Shown: piece by piece, positions 37,044 through 46,465 of the stretch
Layout of the letters: the number at the start of each line of letters is the position of its first letter
Numbering within the stretch: position 1 is the stretch's first letter
Assembly: GCA_018433765.1 (NCBI GenBank)
Contig: JAHDQO010000016.1
Location: 1-64,000 of the forward strand
From: Tissierellales bacterium
GTDB lineage: Bacteria; Bacillota; Clostridia; Tissierellales; Sedimentibacteraceae
Reading direction: 5' to 3'
DNA length: 64,000 nt
Notes under the pieces: model-generated
What the model was told of the DNA's origin: nothing
The model's database searches: none
Seen by the model: only the letters and a program-made list of their open reading frames with translations
Translations under genes and position numbers: made by a program

Positions 37044-37319
37044 TTACTCAGCTTCATTTTCAGATTTGTTTTCATTAGTTAAATCAGTTAAAATTTTGCT
37101 ACATTCTTCACAGATATTGTATCTCTTGAAGAACTTAGTATCGCTCACTCTATTACAAAAAATACAGCCTGGATTATATTTTTTAAGATATATAGCTGAT
37201 TCATCATAAAAGATCTCTAAAGCATCTCCTTGTTCAATAAATAATTTTTCTCTAGTTTCTTTAGGTATTACTATCCTCCCAAGCTCGTCCACTTTTCTAA
37301 CAATTCCTATAGATTCCAT
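37044..37319 (-). CDS. AbrB family transition-state regulator with a Cys-rich C-terminus
   Basis: 91 residues. The first 50 form the swapped-hairpin AbrB domain (GIVRKVDELGRIVIPKETREKL, then GDALEIFYDESAIYLKKY). The C-terminal part has CIFC and CEEC, two CxxC pairs near 53-56 and 74-77 that could hold zinc; this form is common in Clostridia. AbrB proteins are global repressors of stationary-phase and sporulation genes. AAAGGAGGATTTATTTAA precedes the ATG. It is monocistronic. Confidence 0.92.
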   Translation of the reverse strand: MESIGIVRKVDELGRIVIPKETREKLFIEQGDALEIFYDESAIYLKKYNPGCIFCNRVSDTKFFKRYNICEECSKILTDLTNENKSENEAE

Positions 37320-37622
37320 TTAAATAAATCCTCCTTTTATTGTGTAACTCTTAAATAAATTTAAAATCTGCAATTTACATTTATTATATAAAATTAAATT
37401 ATGCTAATTTTCAAAATTTTTTTAATGCCAAATAAATATTACAGTTATTATTTAATTTTACATATTTTGTAAGTTTTTCAAATTTTACTCTTAATTTTAA
37501 TTTATTAGCTTTAATAAAGATTACTCTAAAATTTCGACAATGTCAATTATATTTTTAAATTTTATAAAAAAATTTTTTATATAATATTTAAAATTACATT
37601 AACTGTCAATACTATTATAGAG
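37320..37622. other. Intergenic region between divergent abrB-type and splB genes
   Basis: 303 nt, almost entirely A and T. I find no gene, stem-loop or convincing promoter. It must contain the promoters of both flanking genes; splB promoters in Bacillus use the forespore factor SigG, and no clear SigG match was recognised by eye. Confidence 0.4.
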
Positions 37623-37625
37623 GTG

Positions 37626-38642
37626 ATGGTTATAAAAACGTTTGTACCTGATATAGCATATATAGATCCAAGAAGTTTAAAATATGATGCTGGAAAATCT
37701 GCTAAGAATTATTTAGAAAAATTAAATGTACCTGTTATTGAATCTAGAAAAGTACTCATAGAAGGAAATACTTCATCTGAAAATTATGCTAAAGCTAAGA
37801 AAACAATATATATTACACTAAATACGCAAAAAAAATTAAGAGTATGCAAACCATCTGCTGACTACCAATTTGCTCTATCCAGTTCTTGTCCCGGTCATTG
37901 TGAATATTGCTATTTACAAACTACACAAGGGGAAAAACCTTTTATGAAAGTATTTGTAAATATTGACGATATTTTAGAAGTAATTCAAGAACACATCAAA
38001 ATGAATTTACCTAAAATCACTACTTTTGAATGTGGAAGTATTACTGACCCTGTTGCTCTTGAATATTTAACAGGCAATCTTAAAAAATGTATTGATTTTT
38101 TTGGAAACAGCAATAACGGCAGATTAAGAGTAATTACTAAATTCAATAATATAGATTCTCTTTTAGAAGCAAATCATAATAAACATACAAAATTTAGATT
38201 TAGCATTAATGCAAAATATGTTATAAACAATTTTGAACATAATACTGCTAATTATGAAGAAAGAATAGAAGCTTCAAAAAAAATTGCTCATGCAGGATAT
38301 CCAATTGGATTTATTATAGCTCCTATTATGATATTTGAAAATTGGAAGGATGAATACAAAGATTTAATAAACAAACTGAAATCTCAACTTAAAGATTATA
38401 ATGATGAAATTACTTTTGAATTAATTCAGCATAGATTCACAGCTACTGCAAAAGAATTAATACTCACAAGATTTCCTAATACCAAACTAGATATGAACGA
38501 AGAATCTAGACAGTTAAAATGGGGACCTTATGGTAAATTCAAATATGTTTATCCAAAAGATAAAAGTAATGAAATTAAAGATTATATTACTGATCTTATT
38601 AAAAGTAACTTTAATAATGCTGTAATTGAATATTTTACATAA
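37626..38642 (+). CDS. splB: Spore photoproduct lyase SplB
   Basis: 338 residues, normal length. A radical SAM enzyme that reverses the thymine dimer 'spore photoproduct' during germination. The cluster motif CPGHCEYC gives Cys89, Cys93 and Cys96 (C-x3-C-x2-C). Cys137 in TTFECGSITDP stands at the place of the H-donor Cys141 of the Bacillus enzyme. WGPYGKFKYVY near the C-terminus is also conserved. The start is odd: both GTG (37623) and ATG (37626) touch the GAGGTG ribosome site, and the next codon at good spacing is ATA. Its presence marks a spore former. Confidence 0.94.
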   Translation: MVIKTFVPDIAYIDPRSLKYDAGKSAKNYLEKLNVPVIESRKVLIEGNTSSENYAKAKKTIYITLNTQKKLRVCKPSADYQFALSSSCPGHCEYCYLQTTQGEKPFMKVFVNIDDILEVIQEHIKMNLPKITTFECGSITDPVALEYLTGNLKKCIDFFGNSNNGRLRVITKFNNIDSLLEANHNKHTKFRFSINAKYVINNFEHNTANYEERIEASKKIAHAGYPIGFIIAPIMIFENWKDEYKDLINKLKSQLKDYNDEITFELIQHRFTATAKELILTRFPNTKLDMNEESRQLKWGPYGKFKYVYPKDKSNEIKDYITDLIKSNFNNAVIEYFT

Positions 38643-38655
38643 TAATTTTATTAAA

Positions 38656-38925
38656 CTAATGTCTTGGATTACGTGATACCAGTTCTATAGCTTGAGTAAT
38701 ATACTTAGTAGCATTAACTATTTCTTGATTATTGAACTGGTATTTAGCTTTTTGAAATAATTCACCTTTGTCAGTAACTACATATTTAGAGTCCATCATG
38801 TTTAATGCAATCGCTTTTATATCCAATACACATTTTTCACATTTACAAATATCAGAATATTCTTGCAATAAATCATATATAAGATGCTCAACAATATCTT
38901 CGTTTACATTTCTTAATTTGTACAT
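38656..38925 (-). CDS. ComFB-like protein
   Basis: 89 residues. NVNEDIVEHLIYDLLQEYSD, then CKCEKCVLDIKAIALNMMDSKYVVTDKGELF match the ComFB (late competence) family, where a Cys pair binds zinc: here C27, C29 and C32. ComFB in Bacillus lies in the comF operon, but related proteins also act as nucleotide-messenger binders in cyanobacteria. No comFA or comFC is near, so a role in DNA uptake is unproven. Convergent to splB with 13 nt between stops. TTGGAGGTATTGTT precedes the ATG. Confidence 0.82.
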   Translation of the reverse strand: MYKLRNVNEDIVEHLIYDLLQEYSDICKCEKCVLDIKAIALNMMDSKYVVTDKGELFQKAKYQFNNQEIVNATKYITQAIELVSRNPRH

Positions 38926-39024
38926 AACAATACCTCCAAATTATTAATACTTAATGAATTTGTATTTATACACATTATACATTATTAAATAATAATTGTA
39001 TAGTATAAATACTATTCAATTTTT

Positions 39025-39984
39025 TTAAATTTGCAAGGTAGTATTATCAATCCATTTCCAATCAGGTTTAAGCTGCTTTACATCATTAACAAGTTTAAAT
39101 AAAGCTAAATCCTTTTGTTTTGCTTCTATCATAACATCTAAATCATTATCAAATTGACTATATTTTTCAATAAAGTTTATAAAATCATTTGGATAAATAT
39201 AGTCTGCATGTTTTCTGTCTTTTCCACCTTCTTTTGGACTAGATATATGTATTTTGGGTGGTAAGTTTCTTCCTTCCCACGAATTTAAGAAATCAGGTAT
39301 TATATCTTCAATATCTTCACAACCGCTATTGCAAAAATGATGGTGAATATCCAATACCATAGGAATATTAATCTTTTTACAAACATTAATAATTTCTCTT
39401 GCAGTAAACAATTTATCATCATTCTCTAGTATTATACGACTGCTGACTTTAGTGGGTAAAGTATTGAAATTATTTATAAAACGCTCTACTGATTTCTCTT
39501 TGCCCTCTTGCCCGCTTCCAATATGAATAATCATTTTTCCTTCTGAATAATTCATATCCTCAAATAAATTATTATGAAATAACAATTCATATTTTGTTTT
39601 TTCAACTACTTCTTCTCTTAAACTATTCAATACATTAAAATGGTCAGGATGTGTATCTACACGCATATTATGTTCCTTTACTAAATTACCAATTCTTTTT
39701 AATTCTATTTTAAAATAAGTTCTAAATCTCCAATTAGTCACTTCAGGATGAGTTGCTAATGGTATAAGTCTTGAAGTAATTCTATAGAAATGAATATCAT
39801 TTTCAGCATTATATAAAAGAATTTTATATAAATCCTGCATATTTGATCTTGTTACTCTTTTCAATTCATTTATTTTTTTGTCATCTGATACCATTTTACT
39901 ATATCTTGCAAAGGTAAGCTGACTTGAAGATGTTACCTTTGGAAGTTTTAATGAAACTGCTACATATCCTAATCTTATTCTCAT
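39025..39984 (-). CDS. uvsE: UV DNA damage endonuclease UvsE
   Basis: 319 residues, normal length. UvsE (UVDE) nicks DNA 5' to UV photoproducts through a three-metal TIM barrel. MRIRLGYVAVSLKLP, NMRVDTHPDHFNVL, MIIHIGSGQEGKEKS, RIILENDDKLFTA, VLDIHHHFCN and KIHISSPKEGG supply the metal-ligand Glu, His and Asp residues. With splB 400 bp away it forms a small UV-repair group. TTGGAGTGAAAT precedes the ATG. An upstream promoter was not resolved. Confidence 0.95.
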   Translation of the reverse strand: MRIRLGYVAVSLKLPKVTSSSQLTFARYSKMVSDDKKINELKRVTRSNMQDLYKILLYNAENDIHFYRITSRLIPLATHPEVTNWRFRTYFKIELKRIGNLVKEHNMRVDTHPDHFNVLNSLREEVVEKTKYELLFHNNLFEDMNYSEGKMIIHIGSGQEGKEKSVERFINNFNTLPTKVSSRIILENDDKLFTAREIINVCKKINIPMVLDIHHHFCNSGCEDIEDIIPDFLNSWEGRNLPPKIHISSPKEGGKDRKHADYIYPNDFINFIEKYSQFDNDLDVMIEAKQKDLALFKLVNDVKQLKPDWKWIDNTTLQI

Positions 39985-40145
39985 ATTTCACTCCAAATTT
40001 GTACAGTTATTTATCAAAATATACTATTTTAGTATACTTACATATATAGTTTACCAATTTATCCTGAGTTTATAAGAATAGCCTTAATAAAAATCGTAAT
40101 ACTAATATTATATAAGCTTATTTAAAATAAAAGTTGGTGAATAAT

Positions 40146-40316
40146 ATGGAGCTAAATTTTAAAAAAAATCTAGGTACAATTGATAGAGTCATAAGAATAC
40201 TATTAGGAATAATTTTTATTGGTATAGCTGTTGGAAAAATATTAGTCGGATGGGTAAATATACTTTTAATTGTAATTGCAGTGCTTCTATTTGTTGAAGC
40301 TTTTTTCAGCTACTGA
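40146..40316 (+). CDS. Small DUF2892 (YgaP-type) membrane protein
   Basis: 56 residues from the ATG at 40146, which has GGTG six nt upstream. The sequence MELNFKKNLGTIDRVIRILLG followed by IIFIGIAVGKILVGWVNI and a second helix to the C-terminus matches DUF2892, two membrane helices after an amphipathic start (KNLGTIDRVIR). Members occur alone or fused to rhodanese. Function unknown. Confidence 0.85.
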   Translation: MELNFKKNLGTIDRVIRILLGIIFIGIAVGKILVGWVNILLIVIAVLLFVEAFFSY

Positions 40317-40333
40317 ATTGGTTATGATTTAAT

Positions 40334-40347
40334 GGGTTGGTCAACCC
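40334..40347. promoter_or_regulatory. GC-rich palindrome between convergent genes
   Basis: GGGTTGGTCAACCC lies 18 nt after the DUF2892 stop and 17 nt before the stop of the acetyltransferase gene. It stands out in AT-rich DNA. It may be a short terminator stem or a protein site; there is no T-run. Confidence 0.35.
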
Positions 40348-40363
40348 GATAAATACTGCTTAA

Positions 40364-40897
40364 CTATATACTATAATACTCTTCTCTCAATATTCCCATA
40401 GCTATAATATCATGATATTTTCCATCTTTGAAAATTTCTTGTCGTAATACTCCTTCTTTAACAAATCCACATTTTTTATAGCTTTTTAATGCTCTTTCAT
40501 TAAATGAATAAACATGTAATTTAACTTTATTTACATTCATTTGCTCGAATATAAATCTAATCAATATTTTCATTGCATCTGTTCCGTATCCTTTTCCCCA
40601 ATAATCTTTATCACCAATAAATATACCTACAGTAACAACACTATTCTTCCAATCAACTTTATTTACTCCACAGCCTCCTATATATCTACTGTCTTTCAAA
40701 GTCTCAATTGCAAAGTTATATGTGTCATTTGTAGAAGAAACTTTCTCAAACCACTTTTGTTCTTCTTCTAGAGTACACGGATAAGGAACTGTAGGTCTTA
40801 ATGTTCTTATTATTTCTTCATCGTTTATAAACCTCTGTGCTATTTTTACATCTTCTTTTTTGTACTCTCTTAATCTTACTTTTTCACCACTAAACAT
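40364..40897 (-). CDS. GNAT acetyltransferase, RimJ/RimL type
   Basis: 177 residues. VRLREYKKEDVKIAQRFIND at the start, FAIETLKDSRYIGGCGV, IFIGDKDYWGKGYGTDAMKI (motif A with GKGYGT) and VHVYS-type strand KLHVYSFNERALKSYKKCGF are typical of the RimJ/RimL/SpeG class. Acceptors include ribosomal protein N-termini, antibiotics and polyamines; none can be chosen. AGGAGGAGTAAGAAA precedes the ATG. Confidence 0.88.
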   Translation of the reverse strand: MFSGEKVRLREYKKEDVKIAQRFINDEEIIRTLRPTVPYPCTLEEEQKWFEKVSSTNDTYNFAIETLKDSRYIGGCGVNKVDWKNSVVTVGIFIGDKDYWGKGYGTDAMKILIRFIFEQMNVNKVKLHVYSFNERALKSYKKCGFVKEGVLRQEIFKDGKYHDIIAMGILREEYYSI

Positions 40898-40983
40898 TTT
40901 CTTACTCCTCCTAGTTAAATTTTTAGTTATAAGTTAAATTATAACATATTATTACACAATTTAACTACATTTTTATACATAAT

Positions 40984-41020
40984 AAAAGAAAAACACCTGA
41001 CATTTATCATCAGATGTTTC
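40984..41020 (-). terminator. Terminator of the WG-repeat gene
   Basis: Minus strand: GAAACATCTGA, loop of nine, TCAGGTGTTTTTC with one G-U pair, then TTTTATT. It lies 32 nt beyond the stop codon at 41052. Confidence 0.8.
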
Positions 41021-41051
41021 ACCTTAAACTATATTTCAAATAATTAAATAT

Positions 41052-43646
41052 TTATTTTATATTTTTAATGTAACCGCACTTTCCATTCTTCTTAAACGCA
41101 AGTAAGTCATTCGAAACTTTATATAATGCTTCATAATCAAAAGGAATTACAATTTCATTTTTAGTATTGATTATACCTGAACTATGACCATTATTTGCTA
41201 TAAACAATCCTCCTCCTATTCCATCTCCAAGACAGAATTTTGATGAAATAACTTTATTTCCTTGAAGATCATAATAATTATAATAATCGATTCTATTTAC
41301 TTCGATATATGGTTCACTATAATAAATAGATCTATATTTTACATCAGATAGTAAATCACCTTGACTATTCATTAATCCATATGCTCTAGTCATATATTCT
41401 TCATTACTAGGCACAATTACACAAAACATATCTGTCTCTAGTACTTCACTTATTTCAGTGTACCTATTACCATTTTTATCTAAAATAAAATATTCGCCTT
41501 CTTCATTTTTAATTTCAGCAAAAGGTTTTTTGTAATATAACATACCTTTTACATACTTTATATCTGCAAGCTGCTTGCCTTCATAATCATATACACCATA
41601 TAACCCGTTAAGTTTTACTAATATTAAATGCCCATCTGCCTTTATTTCATCATATTTAACATCAAGTATCATATCACCGTTTCTATTTATACAGCCAAAT
41701 TTATTTTCATCAGTCATAACAACTACTAAATCTTTTTCACGATTTGCAACATAGAACTCATCTGAAAACGGAGATATTACATTGCCTTTTGTATCTACCA
41801 CACCAGATCTTTTAAAATCACTGCTTAGTATGTATGCAAATCCATCAGAAAAATCATCAAAATACATAATACTTTCTTTTACAGTAGCTATCTCTTCAAA
41901 TGATGTATTATATAATTTCCAATAACCGCCTTCTTTTACGCTAATTATTCCTTCACTAAAATTACTGGTTTTGCTTACATTTTTTAATATTTGCTTACCA
42001 TTGGCATCAACAATAATGTCCGAACTTTCATCATAAAAATATCCTTCTCCTAAGATTTTAATATTTTGCAGATCCAAATCAATAACATCGCCGCAATTAT
42101 TTATAATTTTAGTAGTTTTATTTCTATTATTCTCTATTTTAAAATAGTCACCTTGATTGTTAACAACAGAGTATTCATCTGGGTCAAATAGTAATTCACC
42201 TTTGATATTAATATAAATTGTTTTTTCATCTTTTGTATATACAATACATCCATTGTCTAGAACTCCAAACGAATAATAACTATCGTCTTTTACTATTTCA
42301 TTTCCTTCTTTATCGTATGCAGCATAAAATTTAGTAACTTTAGTATCACCTTCTTCTCTTTCTCCATAAATAAAATAATCAGAAATTTCAACTTTTTCAT
42401 ACTTGCATGGTACTATTACTTTTCCTAATTTATCTATAACACCACAAAAAGTTCTGTATTCAGGTTTTTGTTTAACTTTTAATAATCCATCACCAATAGG
42501 TTCCATAGATGAATAATCATATATCTTCCCATCTTTTACATTTACATATATAAATCTTGTTAAACCTGTTTTTGTAGATGCTTGAACATAACCGTCTTCA
42601 TTTATAATAGTTGATAAATATAACTCATTTTTGTTAAACCGAAACATTTCATTTCCTTGTTTATCTATAATTACATAGTAGCCTTCACAAGAAACAACAG
42701 CCCTTCCATTACTAAAATCACCTGCTGTAAAACACCCTTCATAATTCAATTCAATGACTTCTTGCAAAGATTCATTAATATAAAAGTATTTATTATCTCT
42801 TTCTACTGAAGCTAGTCCATCACTAAATTTGTGTACGCTATCATATGTAGGTTCAAGAACTACTTCAATATTATAATTTTTGAATATACTTGGCATATAT
42901 AGCTTAGCAAAATTTAAAATCATTGCATAGCTTTCTTCAAATGTACAGTTTTCCTTAGGTGCAAACCTATTTCCTTGCTTTAACATCATAATTTTATTAG
43001 AGGTAACAAAATCTACAGCATTTTTCCTAGATGCAGTTATTAAATTTTTATCTGAATAATTCTGCTCTGTGAAAGTTAAATTTTGATTATAAATACTTGC
43101 GAATCTATATAGTACTTCTGCTATTTCCTCTCTAGTAATATAAACATCACCATTAAACAATCCCTTTTTGTTACAATCAATTAACCCAAGTGCATTAAGA
43201 TAATATATATCGTAATCATTAATATCTTTGTACGGCACATTAGCACTTAAAGTATATTTTGTATCTATAATATATTCTACTTCTTCTTTCTTTTCCTGAG
43301 TCCAATCTGCATATACATTTACTTTACCTTCAATGTTTCCAACAAATTTAATCGAACCTTCGTTATAGTACTGAATATTAATTCCTCTGCTTTTAACAAA
43401 TTTGCTTATAGAATCATTATATTCATTTTCAATACTATAAGCTATTAACTTTAAAAAGTCATACTTTGTCATAGTAGATGTATATAATTCATTAAACTGT
43501 TCTGTATTTGGAATAAATCCAAATTTTCTAGCTTCTTCAATTGTTTGTTTTGACCATTCACTCGGAGTTTCTGCAAAAGCAACACTTTGAATATTAATAA
43601 TACTTACAAAACAAATTAAGACTGCCAATAATATCTTTTTCTTCAT
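41052..43646 (-). CDS. Secreted SLH-like / WG-repeat protein
   Basis: 864 residues from the ATG at 43646 (AGGAGG six nt upstream; an earlier in-frame start lacks a site). A Sec signal peptide, KKKILLAVLICFVSIINI to AFA, is followed by an S-layer-homology-like region (about 20-260: SEWSKQTIEEARKFGFIPN, VYITREEIAEVLYRFA, YAMILNFAKLY), which would bind cell-wall polymer. From about 275 to the end come around ten WG-type repeats (FSDGLASVERDNKYFYIN, FSNGRAVVSCEGYYVIIDKQG, FSEGIISVKEGGYWKLYN). WG repeats occur on many clostridial surface proteins; function unknown. Last gene before the CRISPR region. Confidence 0.87.
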   Translation of the reverse strand: MKKKILLAVLICFVSIINIQSVAFAETPSEWSKQTIEEARKFGFIPNTEQFNELYTSTMTKYDFLKLIAYSIENEYNDSISKFVKSRGINIQYYNEGSIKFVGNIEGKVNVYADWTQEKKEEVEYIIDTKYTLSANVPYKDINDYDIYYLNALGLIDCNKKGLFNGDVYITREEIAEVLYRFASIYNQNLTFTEQNYSDKNLITASRKNAVDFVTSNKIMMLKQGNRFAPKENCTFEESYAMILNFAKLYMPSIFKNYNIEVVLEPTYDSVHKFSDGLASVERDNKYFYINESLQEVIELNYEGCFTAGDFSNGRAVVSCEGYYVIIDKQGNEMFRFNKNELYLSTIINEDGYVQASTKTGLTRFIYVNVKDGKIYDYSSMEPIGDGLLKVKQKPEYRTFCGVIDKLGKVIVPCKYEKVEISDYFIYGEREEGDTKVTKFYAAYDKEGNEIVKDDSYYSFGVLDNGCIVYTKDEKTIYINIKGELLFDPDEYSVVNNQGDYFKIENNRNKTTKIINNCGDVIDLDLQNIKILGEGYFYDESSDIIVDANGKQILKNVSKTSNFSEGIISVKEGGYWKLYNTSFEEIATVKESIMYFDDFSDGFAYILSSDFKRSGVVDTKGNVISPFSDEFYVANREKDLVVVMTDENKFGCINRNGDMILDVKYDEIKADGHLILVKLNGLYGVYDYEGKQLADIKYVKGMLYYKKPFAEIKNEEGEYFILDKNGNRYTEISEVLETDMFCVIVPSNEEYMTRAYGLMNSQGDLLSDVKYRSIYYSEPYIEVNRIDYYNYYDLQGNKVISSKFCLGDGIGGGLFIANNGHSSGIINTKNEIVIPFDYEALYKVSNDLLAFKKNGKCGYIKNIK

Positions 43647-43805
43647 AAAAATCCTCCTATTATGCACAATATACCAAATAATGCAGTTTTTTATACAAAA
43701 AATATTATAGCATAAACTTTTTTCAATGTATATATATTAAGTTTAATTATATGATTGATTAAATATCTTTTCTATCAATATTATAAGTATCACATTATCC
43801 TATAT

Positions 43806-44488
43806 ATATTTTTACATCTAATATTAAGGTTCAACAACGGAGTAAAAGAAAAGAACTTCCACACAGGAATATTTCAATACATCTAATGTTACGGTTCAAC
43901 TTGCATTTTAGGTAATAATGCATATATAAGCTTAGTATTTCAATACATCTAATGTTACGGTTCAACACTAAGAACTACTATGTAGTTCCTCAAATATCAA
44001 ATTTCAATACATCTAATGTTACGGTTCAACAGGGATAAAATCAAGCTGGTACTCTATTTCCTTCCATTTCAATACATCTAATGTTACGGTTCAACTTGGA
44101 CTTCGTAATTTACAAAACTACCAGGAATACGATTTCAATACATCTAATGTTACGGTTCAACTCAGATGGCATTCCGGATGTTGTTGAGCCTATAAAATTT
44201 CAATACATCTAATGTTACGGTTCAACATTGTAATGATTACAAAGTTGTAATGGATGTCATATGTTTCAATACATCTAATGTTACGGTTCAACTTATTTGT
44301 GTCTATGTTTGCTAAATGTAATGTAGCATTTCAATACATCTAATGTTACGGTTCAACAACCGAGAAGAGTTGTGTATTTACGATTTATATAAATTTCAAT
44401 ACATCTAATGTTACGGTTCAACAGGTACGACACAAATTTATACACATGTAACGGTAGAATTTCAATACATCTAATGTTACGGTTCAAC
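43806..44488 (-). CRISPR. CRISPR array 1: 10 repeats plus one decayed, 10 spacers
   Basis: Ten 30-nt repeats at 43871, 43937, 44001, 44066, 44132, 44197, 44263, 44328, 44393 and 44459, plus a decayed copy at 43806-43835. Spacers are 34-36 nt. Read on the minus strand the repeat begins GTTGAACCGTAAC, has core ACAT-TAG-ATGT and ends ATTGAAAT, the usual type I-B 5' handle. Decay at the low-coordinate end and the leader at the high-coordinate end agree on minus-strand transcription. The copy at 44263 has g for a at its first plus-strand base. The cas2 gene ends 177 nt away. Confidence 0.98.
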
Positions 44489-44664
44489 ACAGAAAAATGA
44501 ACATTCCTTATATTATATAATACTAAAGAAGTATTGAATTTTCAAGATTATTTTTATTTTTTTCCAATGATAGTTCAATTCTTTTTAATATCATCATTAA
44601 ACTACTAAATAAACTGTAATTTCAATGTTTTAAAAGAAATTTAAAAATAATATAGTTGGAAAAT
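44489..44664 (-). promoter_or_regulatory. Leader and promoter of CRISPR array 1
   Basis: 176 nt between cas2 and the first repeat. Minus strand: -35 TTGAAA (44540-44545), 17 nt, -10 TATTAT (44517-44522), so transcripts should start about 20 nt before the first repeat. The whole segment is a close copy of the leader at 54767-54959, including the repeat-proximal motif TTCATTTTTCTGTG. That motif is where Cas1-Cas2 integration signals would be expected. Confidence 0.85.
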
Positions 44665-44952
44665 TTATATAAAAATATCTTCACTATTCTTACTTACTCC
44701 AAGTTCTTCTTCAGCAAAACTTCCTTTTCCAACAAATTTTATAATAGTAACATAATCTACATTTGGGTCAATAATCTTCTTTAAATCGTTTTTTAACTTT
44801 ATTAATTTAGAAGGTGTTATTTCACCTCTAAATATTGAATTTTGATGATGAGAAAAATATTTTTTACATATTTTAAAAACCTTTTGAACACGTTTTTCAT
44901 TTACATCATACATTAAAAACGCATAATTATAATTATATTCTTTTTTGTGCAT
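44665..44952 (-). CDS. cas2: CRISPR adaptation protein Cas2
   Basis: 95 residues. The ferredoxin-like core has YAFLMYDVNEKRVQKVFKICKKY with the conserved Asp after beta-1, SIFRGEITPSKLIKLKNDL and VTIIKFVGKGSF. Cas2 forms the centre of the Cas1-Cas2 integrase that adds spacers at the leader end. Its ATG follows the cas1 TAA directly, with no gap. Last gene of the type I-B operon. Confidence 0.95.
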   Translation of the reverse strand: MHKKEYNYNYAFLMYDVNEKRVQKVFKICKKYFSHHQNSIFRGEITPSKLIKLKNDLKKIIDPNVDYVTIIKFVGKGSFAEEELGVSKNSEDIFI

Positions 44953-45954
44953 TTACACCATCTCCTTCAATTTAAAAGGACTAAATTCTTTATCCTCTAC
45001 TATATATTTAATAAGTTTATAGCAATCTAGTCTAATAGCTGTTTGTAATGTGGTTTTTCTTTTTAAAGTTGGATGTTTAAAAGAACTCTGCAATCTTTCT
45101 TCAAAAGCTTTAATAAAAATATTTCTGCCTTTTTCATTTAAAATACAGTAATTTAACTTCTTTTCGAAATGTTCATTAACTTTTAGCACATTTCTATTTG
45201 CAAGATCAAAAATAGTTCTATAAACCACTACAGGTTTAAAAACCTCACTTATATCTAATGCCAATGAAAATCTACCTTCTGACGGTTCATGTAAAAAACT
45301 TATTGTAGGATTTAAATGAGTATTGTAAATTTCAGTTATTGTTTTAGTATAAAGTAAAGAGTTTCCAAAAGATATTAACGCATTTATTGGATTGTCTGGA
45401 GGTCTTTTTACTCTCTTATTCATAATAAAATCTTCATTTAAAAATATCTTAAAACTGTCATAAAATCTCTTCCAGATCTCGCCTTCTACTGATAATATCT
45501 CTTTAATATTATCAGCTTTATCTAATAAATTTTTAGTATCTTCCTTTAACCAATCCAAATATGGCTTCAACTCAATTTTTTCATGTCTGTAGTAATGATA
45601 TAATACTTCATGAATATTATCTCCAATACCAGCTACAATAGCCTTTGCAATAGTATTTCTTTTTTGATTGTAAGCATTTACTTGTTCAACTAATAACTTT
45701 CCGCTAAGTAAATATTCCTTTGGATAAAAGGTACCAGAATAATTATTGTAATAATTAAAAAAATGAATAACAATACCTGATTTACCTATGAAATCTAACA
45801 GCTTCGTATTTATAGATATTTCATTCATACAGTAAATCTCACGTGTGTTTTCTATTGGAATATAATTGTTACCCTTATCATTTTTAAAAACCAACGAGTT
45901 ATCTTTCCTCTTTAGTTCTCCCATTGAGATTAAATACTTTGTTTTTCTTGACAT
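44953..45954 (-). CDS. cas1: CRISPR adaptation integrase Cas1
   Basis: 333 residues from the ATG at 45954 (GAGGTG four nt upstream). N-terminal beta domain with IPIENTREIYCMNEISINTKLL and VIHFFNYYNNYSGTFYP; C-terminal helical domain with the metal ligands Glu (VEGEIWKRFY), His (SFLHEPSEGRFSLALDISE) and Asp of the same block. KRPPDNPINALISFGNSLLY is a typical Cas1 block of I-B loci. It integrates spacers with Cas2. Overlaps or abuts cas4 upstream. Confidence 0.97.
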   Translation of the reverse strand: MSRKTKYLISMGELKRKDNSLVFKNDKGNNYIPIENTREIYCMNEISINTKLLDFIGKSGIVIHFFNYYNNYSGTFYPKEYLLSGKLLVEQVNAYNQKRNTIAKAIVAGIGDNIHEVLYHYYRHEKIELKPYLDWLKEDTKNLLDKADNIKEILSVEGEIWKRFYDSFKIFLNEDFIMNKRVKRPPDNPINALISFGNSLLYTKTITEIYNTHLNPTISFLHEPSEGRFSLALDISEVFKPVVVYRTIFDLANRNVLKVNEHFEKKLNYCILNEKGRNIFIKAFEERLQSSFKHPTLKRKTTLQTAIRLDCYKLIKYIVEDKEFSPFKLKEMV

Positions 45955-45962
45955 ACAGCACC

Positions 45963-46454
45963 TCAAATATAACAGTATTCATAATAAGCACATTTTTTGC
46001 ATTTTTTATCATTTATAACGTTAGGAGGTTTTTCTCTGCTTATTAATTCTTCAATTGCTTCAACAATATTTTTAAGCTCTTTCTCATTTTCTTCGTCTAG
46101 TTCAACAAACAATATTTTTTTATCCTGTTTATTTTTTTCTATAAACTCAAGCTTACCTTTTCTTTCTATCCCTTTATCCTTTAAAACTTTTATATAAAAC
46201 AATAGCTGCCATTTACATGCTTCTATATCTGCATCTGATTTTTTCACTTCAACTATATAATCATTAGTTAGCTTGTCTATCTTTATATTATCTATCGCTA
46301 TTTCAGTATTTTTATTTTCACTTTTTATTTCATGTATCACTCTTCCTATATGTACATCTTCGCTGTTATTCTCAAAGTTAAGGCGATTAGCATGTAAATA
46401 ACACTGCCTTTTGCAGTGAAAATAATAATTTATTAATGTTCCGTTTATTTTCAT
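45963..46454 (-). CDS. cas4: Cas4 nuclease
   Basis: 163 residues. An N-terminal Cys in YYFHCKRQCYLHAN, a RecB-type nuclease core (HIGRVIHEIK; DIKIDKLTNDYIVEVKKSD; ACKWQLLFYIKVLKDKG) and the C-terminal cluster CKKCAYYEYC supply four Cys for a 4Fe-4S centre. Cas4 trims prespacers and selects the PAM end before integration. The ATG follows GTAGGTGTATATATT. Gene order cas3-cas4-cas1-cas2 is standard for type I-B. Confidence 0.95.
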   Translation of the reverse strand: MKINGTLINYYFHCKRQCYLHANRLNFENNSEDVHIGRVIHEIKSENKNTEIAIDNIKIDKLTNDYIVEVKKSDADIEACKWQLLFYIKVLKDKGIERKGKLEFIEKNKQDKKILFVELDEENEKELKNIVEAIEELISREKPPNVINDKKCKKCAYYEYCYI

Positions 46455-46465
46455 AATATATACAC

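Noticed and set aside
41052-43646. WG-repeat protein as a CRISPR accessory gene
   Set aside because: It has a secretion signal, its own ribosome site and a terminator, and lies beyond the decayed end of array 1; nothing links it to Cas function.
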